The notes beneath the pieces are model-generated. The model was not told the DNA's origin. It saw only the letters and a program-made list of their open reading frames with translations, and made no database searches. Below, in pieces: positions 58,798-64,000 of a stretch of DNA of 64,000 bases (position 1 is its first letter; every line of letters starts with the position of its first letter). Position numbers and translations under genes: made by a program. The DNA comes from Acidimicrobiia bacterium. GTDB lineage: Bacteria > Actinomycetota > Acidimicrobiia > Acidimicrobiales > Bin134. The stretch lies in assembly GCA_022822905.1 (NCBI GenBank), contig JAJDYE010000027.1, positions 78,168 to 142,167 on the forward strand, read 5' to 3'.

Positions 58798-59580
58798 ATG
58801 GAGATTCGGCAGCTGGCAGGCGCACTGGGCGCGGAGGTACTAGGCCTGGATCTGACCGGTGGGATCTCCGACACCGAATTCGCGTCGGTGCGCGATGCCC
58901 TTCATGGGAACGGCGTCATCTGCATCCGCGGCCAGGAAGCGATGACCCCTGAAGACCAGCTGGCCTTTGCCGCAAAGTGGGGGGAGATCTCCATCCACCC
59001 CTATGTTCCGTCGATCGAGGGGTACCCGGGGATCATGAAGATCTACGACCCGAACCCCATCACCCAGACCTGGCACTCCGACTCGACCCACATGCGCGAG
59101 CCCCATGCCTACACTTTGCTGCTGGCCAGGGTTTTGCCCGAGGTGGGTGGTGACACGATGTTTGCCAGCGCAACCAGGGCGTTCGAGTCGCTGTCACCCG
59201 GTCTCCAGGAGTTGCTCCGCTCCCTCTCCGCGGTCCATGAGGGCACCAGCCTGGCTGCCGACGCCGGCTTGGACCACGAGGCGGTGGTTGCCGTGCACCC
59301 GATGGTGAGGGTCCATCCTGACACCGGAGCCGAGGCATTGTTCGTCAACGGCAACTACGTGACTCGAATCGATAGGTGGACCCTTGAAGAGAGCCGCCCT
59401 CTCCTGGAATACCTCTACGGAGTGATCGGGCGCTATGAGAACACGTATCGACATCGGTGGTGCAGCGGCGACCTGGTGATCTGGGACAACCGCTCGACTC
59501 AGCACGCTGTTGTCGGGGATGTGGCCGGTGAGGAGCGTGTGCTTCACCGGGTCACCATTGCCGGGAGCGCCCTCGTCTAG
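58798..59580 (+). CDS. TauD/TfdA-family 2-oxoglutarate dioxygenase (second copy)
   Basis: 260 residues. The iron site is TWHSDSTHMREPH (His-x-Asp near residue 82) with the distal His in WDNRSTQHAVVGD, and the co-substrate Arg is in RVLHRVTIAGS. These are canonical for the family and better conserved than in the copy at 34787. Oxidises sulfonates, phenoxy-acids or amines. Likely controlled by the adjacent TetR protein. Its stop overlaps the convergent acyl-CoA dehydrogenase by four bases. Confidence 0.95.
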   Translation: MEIRQLAGALGAEVLGLDLTGGISDTEFASVRDALHGNGVICIRGQEAMTPEDQLAFAAKWGEISIHPYVPSIEGYPGIMKIYDPNPITQTWHSDSTHMREPHAYTLLLARVLPEVGGDTMFASATRAFESLSPGLQELLRSLSAVHEGTSLAADAGLDHEAVVAVHPMVRVHPDTGAEALFVNGNYVTRIDRWTLEESRPLLEYLYGVIGRYENTYRHRWCSGDLVIWDNRSTQHAVVGDVAGEERVLHRVTIAGSALV

Positions 59581-61160
59581 TCGGTGAGGCGGGCCAGCCG
59601 CTCCAGATGTTCGGCGGTGCTTCCCCCTTCAGTCTGGACGGTCCAGGCTCGACGGGTGAGCGGCGCGAGATAGTGGTCGTCGTAGTAGCCGTCGGCCCCG
59701 TGCAACTGATGGGCACCGGCCATCACATCCAGCAGGCACTCGTTCCCAGTCACCTTGGCCGCTGACACCAGGTAGTCGCGTTGTGGCCCCGAAGGGACGA
59801 GGGCGGCTTCCGCAGTGGTCAGCTCCATGGCCTCAACCGCGATAGCCATGTCCACGAAGCGATGACGGGCCGCCTGGAGGTCTCCCACCTGCTTCCCGTA
59901 CAACGGGCGCTGGAGAGCGTTCTGAGCAGTCAGGGCCAAGACTTGGCGGGCCTGCGCTGCCTGCTCAGCACAGGTGGAGAGGACAGGGTTATGGGACGCC
60001 GCGGCTGGGGGAGTGGCCACCGTCAGGTCGCGGCTCAACAGGTCGGCCGCAATCATGTCCCGGTGGGTCTCGTTCGCTCCGACCGACACGGTGGGGTGAA
60101 TGGCCTCCAACGCGTTATAGGCATACGACGGGCCGTCCTCAAACATCGGAGTCCAGTCGGTTTCGCCCTGTCCCGCTCCCGATCGGGCCGTGCGGGCGAT
60201 GTCTTGGAGAAGCTCGGTGGAGGCCACCTTCACCACCGATGCCTCGTAACCCACAGGCAGGCCAGACTCCTCGTAGTCGATCAGGCGCTGGCCGAAGGCC
60301 CGGACTTGGGCCGCGACCGCGTGCAACCTGGCCCGTTCCAGCCGGGCAACTCCCGCTGGCAGCCGCTGCAACCACTGCTCGGCCCATCCGTAGTGGGCCA
60401 AGGAGCCTCGTTCCGCGGCCACCGCCGCCATCACTTGCGACCATCCCTCGCCAACTTCTCCCAGCACACAATCGTCATCGATTCGCACCTGGTGAAGGTC
60501 GATTTCGCCGAGAGTCCAGCGGTTGATGGTGGGCCTTCGCTTTATCTCGACTCCAGGAGCATCCAGGGGAACCAAGAACATGGCCATCGAGGAGCGAGCG
60601 CTCTTCTTGGGGTCAGTCACGGCCAGTACAACAGCCACGTCAGCCTTGTGTGCCCCCGTAACGTGCGATTTGGTTCCCGACAGCACCCACCCGTCAGAGT
60701 CCCGCATCCCCGTTGTAGCAATGGCCGCCAGGTTGTTGCCGGCACCGGTCTCGCTATAGGCGATGGCCCCCGACATCTCCCCGGAGACCATGGGTGCCAG
60801 CCAGCGAGCCTTTTGGGCTCGGGTCCCGAAGCGAGAGATCACGAATCCGCACAGCGTTACGCCGGTGTCGATGGAGGGTGCTCCGTGGAAGGCAGCCTCT
60901 AGGTCGTATACGTGCTTCCAAGCCCGGGACCGACCCCGGCCGCCGTCGGCCGCAGGCAATGAGACGGCCAGCATGCCCCGGCGGGCAGCCTCCTGCTGGT
61001 GGCGCCGCTCAAAGTCCTGGTTGAGTCCGGTGAGATCAGTGGGATCGGCGTGGCCGGCCACATTGTGCGAAGCCATTTCCGCGGCCAGAAAACTCCGTAT
61101 CTCGAGGCGCCATTGGGCCAGTTCTGGGTTTAACCGGAACTCCGTGAGCCGCATTTCCAA
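59577..61160 (-). CDS. acyl-CoA dehydrogenase family protein
   Basis: 527 residues, longer than the usual about 380. The N-terminal and middle domains are present (SGAIAYSETGAGNNLAAIAT, DGWVLSGTKSHVTGAHKADVAVVLA, CVLGEVGEGWSQVMAAVAAERGSL). Residues about 380-527 add a second helical-domain-like part ending HQLHGADGYYDDHYLAPLTRRAWTVQTEGGSTAEHLERL. It oxidises an acyl-CoA using FAD. The extended C-terminus resembles forms active on bulky or ring-bearing CoA esters. The pairing with the Zur gene (18-base gap) is probably incidental. Confidence 0.92.
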   Translation of the reverse strand: MEMRLTEFRLNPELAQWRLEIRSFLAAEMASHNVAGHADPTDLTGLNQDFERRHQQEAARRGMLAVSLPAADGGRGRSRAWKHVYDLEAAFHGAPSIDTGVTLCGFVISRFGTRAQKARWLAPMVSGEMSGAIAYSETGAGNNLAAIATTGMRDSDGWVLSGTKSHVTGAHKADVAVVLAVTDPKKSARSSMAMFLVPLDAPGVEIKRRPTINRWTLGEIDLHQVRIDDDCVLGEVGEGWSQVMAAVAAERGSLAHYGWAEQWLQRLPAGVARLERARLHAVAAQVRAFGQRLIDYEESGLPVGYEASVVKVASTELLQDIARTARSGAGQGETDWTPMFEDGPSYAYNALEAIHPTVSVGANETHRDMIAADLLSRDLTVATPPAAASHNPVLSTCAEQAAQARQVLALTAQNALQRPLYGKQVGDLQAARHRFVDMAIAVEAMELTTAEAALVPSGPQRDYLVSAAKVTGNECLLDVMAGAHQLHGADGYYDDHYLAPLTRRAWTVQTEGGSTAEHLERLARLTD

Positions 61161-61178
61161 CGTGGGCCGGATGCTGAG

Positions 61179-61649
61179 TCAGCAGTCGGCACAGTGGCCG
61201 TGGAGGTCGAGACTGTGATGGATGGGGGTGAACCCTGTCTGGGCAGCAATGTCGGACAGGCTCTTGTCCACCAGGCGTTCCACTTTGCCGTCGAGATGGA
61301 TGTCCTCGATGGAGCCGCAGCTGATGCAGATCAGATGGTGGTGATGTCCCAGTAGGGGCTCGGCCAGCTCGAAGTGGGCGTGATCGCCTCCGGCACTGAT
61401 CCGCCGTATGACGCCACTGCGAACCAAGATGTCCAGGTTGCGATACGCCGAGCTTTGGGCGAGAAGCGGGTCGGCCGCCACAATGTCCGGCAGCGTCATC
61501 GGCTGTCCGGCTTGGGCCAATACATCTACAAGTTGTCTTCGGCCGGAAGTGTAGCGATGTTCCTGTCGGGACAACCTGGCCCCTATTTGCAGGTGTATTT
61601 CCGCCAGATGGTCGTTGTCTCCAGGCACGGAAAGCGATTCGGCAGTCAT
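61179..61649 (-). CDS. zur: Fur-family regulator, probably Zur
   Basis: 156 residues. The winged helix is RRQLVDVLAQAGQPMTLPDIVAADPLLAQSSAYRNLDILVRSGVI. The dimer/metal domain has HAHFELAEPLLGHHHHLICISCGSIEDI (His run plus CxxC) and a terminal HGHCADC, making the structural zinc site with four cysteines. Divergent from a ZnuA-like gene with a 62-base gap that holds a palindrome, which is the normal Zur arrangement. Represses zinc uptake when zinc is sufficient. Confidence 0.9.
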   Translation of the reverse strand: MTAESLSVPGDNDHLAEIHLQIGARLSRQEHRYTSGRRQLVDVLAQAGQPMTLPDIVAADPLLAQSSAYRNLDILVRSGVIRRISAGGDHAHFELAEPLLGHHHHLICISCGSIEDIHLDGKVERLVDKSLSDIAAQTGFTPIHHSLDLHGHCADC

Positions 61650-61678
61650 TTGAGTTCAGTATCCCACCAGATGCTTGC

Positions 61679-61693
61679 GAATGACACTCATTC
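61679..61693. promoter_or_regulatory. probable Zur box
   Basis: GAATGA-CAC-TCATTC has perfect 6-base arms between zur and the zinc-binding lipoprotein gene. A second AT-rich, Zur-like stretch (GAGAACGATTATTGATA) overlaps the first codons of the lipoprotein gene at 61713. Confidence 0.55.
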
Positions 61694-61711
61694 CCAAATA
61701 TTGTAACAAGA

Positions 61712-62863
61712 GTGAGAACGATTATTGATACTAGAAGAGTCCTTCGGCGCGCCATAGCGATCTTTGCCGCACTGGCTTTGCTTCTCGTTGGATGCGGCAA
61801 TGACGACGACGCAAGCTCCGATGGCTTGCCCACCATTATGGCCACCACCTCTATTTGGGCCGACGTGGTAGCCAACGTGGCTTGCGACGGCCAAGCCGAA
61901 GTAATCACCCTCATTCCCCCAGGCGGTGACCCCCATGCCTTCCAACCCTCATTGCAAGATCGGGGCCGAATGGAAAGCGCTGTCATGATTGTGGCCAACG
62001 GCCTCGACCTCGAAGAGGGCCTGGGCGACACCCTTGAAGCAGTGGAAGAAGCCGGCACGCCTGTGTTCCATATGGCTGACCACATCGAGACCATTGGATT
62101 TGCCCCTGGTATGGAACTCGAACACCACGACGAAGAAGAGGAAGAGGGCGAAGAGCACCACGAAGAGGACGAGGCTGAGCAGGAAGAGGGCGAAGAGCAC
62201 CACGAAGAGGAGGAAGACAACGAGGACGAAGGCGAAGACCATGGCGACGAGGATGAGGACGAAGGCGAAGACCACGGCGACGAAGGCGATGAGGACGAGG
62301 ACCATGGCGACGAAGAAGAAGGACACGGACACAGTGGCGAGGACCCCCACGTGTGGTTCGACCCAATCAAGGTGGCCGATGCGCTTCTTCCGCTCAGCGA
62401 GGCTCTTGCGGCGCAGGCAGGGCTCGACGCCCGTTCACTAAGCGCCTGCGTGACCGAGTATCGGGGTGAGTTGGTGGCCCTCGATGACGAGATCGACAGG
62501 ATCTTGGCGCCGCTTGACCATGAAGAGCGCCTGATGCTCACCAACCACGATGCCCTCGGCTACTTCGCCAACCGGTATGACTTCCAGCTGGTTGGGACGG
62601 TTATCCCCGGCGGCTCGTCGGTAGGGGAGGCCAATCCGGCCGAACTCCAGGAGCTCGTTGGCCTGATCGAACAGACCGGGGTGCCTGCCATCTTTGCCGA
62701 GTCCTCGCACAGTTCCGATGACGCCGAAGCACTGGCTCGGGAGGCTGGTGTTGAAGTCGTCGTTTTGGACACTGGATCCCTTGGACCATCGGGAAGCGGT
62801 TCTGACACCTACCTCAGCTTCCTTCGCAGCAATGCACGGAGGATCGCCGACGCTCTCGGGTGA
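61712..62863 (+). CDS. znuA: ZnuA-like zinc ABC transporter binding lipoprotein with long His/acidic loop
   Basis: 383 residues with a GTG start. Lipobox ALLLVGC (lipidated Cys28). Metal ligands: His in PPGGDPHAFQPS, His in DPHVWFDP, His in LTNHDALGYF and Asp in VVLDTGS, the ZnuA set. Between the first and second lies a loop of about 75 residues (about 136-210) made almost only of His, Glu, Asp and Gly; in other ZnuA proteins this loop is shorter and gathers zinc. Captures zinc outside the membrane. Under the control of the Zur box. Confidence 0.94.
   Translation: MRTIIDTRRVLRRAIAIFAALALLLVGCGNDDDASSDGLPTIMATTSIWADVVANVACDGQAEVITLIPPGGDPHAFQPSLQDRGRMESAVMIVANGLDLEEGLGDTLEAVEEAGTPVFHMADHIETIGFAPGMELEHHDEEEEEGEEHHEEDEAEQEEGEEHHEEEEDNEDEGEDHGDEDEDEGEDHGDEGDEDEDHGDEEEGHGHSGEDPHVWFDPIKVADALLPLSEALAAQAGLDARSLSACVTEYRGELVALDDEIDRILAPLDHEERLMLTNHDALGYFANRYDFQLVGTVIPGGSSVGEANPAELQELVGLIEQTGVPAIFAESSHSSDDAEALAREAGVEVVVLDTGSLGPSGSGSDTYLSFLRSNARRIADALG
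62120..62345 (+). repeat. degenerate coding repeat for the His/Glu/Asp loop
   Basis: Low-complexity purine-rich DNA built from GAAGA, GACGA and CACCACGAAG units inside the ZnuA-like gene. Two units of GAAGAGGGCGAAGAGCACCA recur exactly 48 bases apart. The length is likely to vary between strains by slippage. Confidence 0.8.
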
Positions 62864-62899
62864 CGAGGCCGTCGAGGGCTCATCGCAAGGGTTCCTGTC

Positions 62900-63763
62900 A
62901 TGGAGTTCCTGACCAGTCCGATCGACTGGTGGATCGAACCCTTCATCGACAACATCTTCATGCGCAACGCCCTGTGGTCGGGGTTGTTGGCGGTGCTGGC
63001 CACTTCCACAGTGGGAACTTGGGTGGTCCTCCGGGGGATGAGCTTTTTCGGGGAGGCCCTAGCCCACGGGGTGCTGCCCGGTCTGGCTATCGCCTTTATT
63101 GTCGGGGGCGATACGACGCTGGGTGCGCTCATTGCCGCGTTGGTCATGGTTTCTGGCATCAACCTCATCCGCAACCACTCCCCGTTGCCGGACGACAGCT
63201 CGATCGGATTGCTTTATGTGGGGTTCCTGGCTTTGGCGGTAGTGATCATGTCCAGCAGCTCGGGGGCCTATGCCGGTGATCTCAGCCGGTTCTTGTTCGG
63301 CTCGATTACCGGCGTAACCGACAGCGACCTAATCCGTCAGCTCATTATCGCCGGAGTCGTGTTGTTGGGGGTTGTGGTGCTCCACCGGGCATTCCTGGTA
63401 ATGACCTTCGATGAAGTCCAGGCCCGACTGATGGGGCTCCGACCTCGCCTCGCCCACGCCGCCTTGTTGGCGCTGCTGGCCATTTCCATCGTCGCCTCAT
63501 TCCAAGCAGTCGGGAACCTGTTGGTCTTCGCATTCTTGGTAGCGCCACCATCTACCGCGGCCATGTTGGTCCGCCGGATTCCGCTCATCATGATCACTGC
63601 GGCCATCCTGGGCACGCTTTCGGTGGTGGTGGGCTTGCTCATCAGCTATCACCACGACACAGCGGCTGGGGCCACCATGGCCTTGGGCACGGTGGTGCTC
63701 TTCCTGGTCGCTCTGGCGATCCGGTCATTCTCCGGGGCCTACAACGTCCGGATGGCTGCTTAG
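62900..63763 (+). CDS. znuB: ZnuB-like zinc ABC transporter permease
   Basis: 287 residues with about eight membrane segments. MRNALWSGLLAVLATSTVGTWVVLRGMSFFGEALAHGVLPGLAIAF is the hallmark N-terminus (FFGEALAHGVLPG loop). FLVMTFDEVQARLMGL and FAFLVAPPSTAAMLV follow, both typical of ABC-3 permeases. It would move zinc delivered by the preceding lipoprotein. No ATPase gene lies between them or in the remaining 237 bases, so the energy subunit must be elsewhere or lost. Confidence 0.94.
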   Translation: MEFLTSPIDWWIEPFIDNIFMRNALWSGLLAVLATSTVGTWVVLRGMSFFGEALAHGVLPGLAIAFIVGGDTTLGALIAALVMVSGINLIRNHSPLPDDSSIGLLYVGFLALAVVIMSSSSGAYAGDLSRFLFGSITGVTDSDLIRQLIIAGVVLLGVVVLHRAFLVMTFDEVQARLMGLRPRLAHAALLALLAISIVASFQAVGNLLVFAFLVAPPSTAAMLVRRIPLIMITAAILGTLSVVVGLLISYHHDTAAGATMALGTVVLFLVALAIRSFSGAYNVRMAA

Positions 63764-63823
63764 AGCTCGCGCAAATACCTGAGAGTCAATGAATGCACCT
63801 CATGGACGGCCACCTGTCAGTGC

Positions 63824-63838
63824 GGCCCCTTAGGGGCC
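63824..63838 (+). terminator. palindromic hairpin after znuB
   Basis: GGCCCC-TTA-GGGGCC lies 61 bases after the znuB stop and 19 bases before the transposase stop on the other strand. It could terminate either transcript or belong to the end of the insertion sequence. Confidence 0.45.
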
Positions 63839-63856
63839 TAGCGGATAGGTGGTTGG

Positions 63857-64000
63857 TCAGGGGTTCCATCGGTTTTTGTGGTCGATGAGTTTGGCGGTGA
63901 TCAAGATGGTGGTGGCGAGGCATAGGGCGGCGTGGCGGCAGTCGGGTTTTCGGTCGGTGTTGCGGCGGAGTTGCCCGTAGTTGGAGAGCCAGGAGTTGGT
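63857..64000 (-). CDS. IS5-family transposase, C-terminal part (runs off window)
   Basis: The minus strand is open from the right edge to a TGA at 63857-63859. It encodes 47 residues: TNSWLSNYGQLRRNTDRKPD, then CRHAALCLATTILITAKLIDHKNRWNP. This is the C-terminus of IS5-type (IS427-like) DDE transposases, including the final Asn-Arg-Trp region after the catalytic Glu helix. The DDE residues themselves lie outside the window. The element sits directly after znuB. Confidence 0.85.
   Translation of the reverse strand, partial: TNSWLSNYGQLRRNTDRKPDCRHAALCLATTILITAKLIDHKNRWNP

Noticed and set aside
62120..62345. Repeated units suggesting a CRISPR-like or VNTR array
   Set aside because: The units are irregular, without spacers, and lie in frame inside znuA, where they encode a known type of metal-binding loop.
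61036..62544. 502-residue minus-strand frame with Ser/Pro repeats
   Set aside because: Complement of the purine-rich His/Glu/Asp loop of znuA; composition is an artefact of that repeat.

Overview
The window reads as a high-GC actinobacterium. The best fit is an uncultured, probably marine or host-associated member of the Acidimicrobiia. This is inferred from the gene mix (F420-type oxidoreductases, several cytochrome P450s, CaiB CoA-transferases, repeated amidohydrolases and DUF1214 proteins, lipoproteins with a Gly-Cys-Gly-Asn-Asp start), frequent GTG/TTG starts and start codons that abut promoters. No rRNA, phage structural gene or CRISPR array is visible.

Bases 1-11,500 form an accessory island. 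It opens with the 3' part of katG, then a tRNA-Leu(GAG) gene cut in its variable arm. The intact tRNA-Leu lies 5,039 bases downstream, and the two are joined by a perfect 95-base direct repeat that includes the promoter side. In and around this interval are toxin-antitoxin (TA) modules: AbiE, two near-identical Phd/PIN modules, two MazEF-type modules and ParDE, plus decayed mazEF, parE and parDE copies. A DUF1214 protein and an S-adenosylhomocysteinase-like enzyme with altered active-site residues sit among them.

Bases 11,500-26,400 hold the most interesting unit. It contains a sulfatase, a ThDP enzyme, a complete sugar-type ABC importer, an SMP-30 lactonase, an IclR regulator, a fold-type III PLP enzyme of the D-serine dehydratase/D-threonine aldolase family, KDPG aldolase, a PfkB (KDG-type) kinase, a D-aminoacylase-family deacetylase and RidA. 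Together these enzymes can take an N-acetyl-aminosugar acid (for example N-acetylglucosaminate, the C1-oxidised end of chitin) through lactone opening, deacetylation, deamination to KDG, phosphorylation and aldol cleavage. The promoters of the importer and of the divergent catabolic genes each carry two copies of a 15-base site (GTGC-N7-GCAC) exactly 20 bases apart. These are the likely IclR operators.

Bases 26,400-61,200 begin with a VapBC module and continue as a dense catabolic region for unidentified hydrophobic or acyl-CoA substrates. It has two P450s, two TauD/TfdA dioxygenases, two CaiB transferases (one a double-length fusion), four amidohydrolases, three SDR-type genes plus an SDR-deazaflavin-reductase fusion, a thiolase-like/DUF35 pair, enoyl-CoA hydratase, acyl-CoA dehydrogenase, a GcvT-like/luciferase-like pair, a DUF427-thioesterase fusion, two further DUF1214 proteins, a GH3 glycosidase and a TetR regulator. 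An XRE/nucleotidyltransferase pair with a perfect operator is embedded in it.

Bases 61,200-64,000 carry zinc homeostasis genes (a Fur/Zur regulator divergent from a ZnuA-like lipoprotein and a ZnuB-like permease, with no ATPase in view) and, at the right edge, the C-terminus of an IS5-type transposase on the minus strand.
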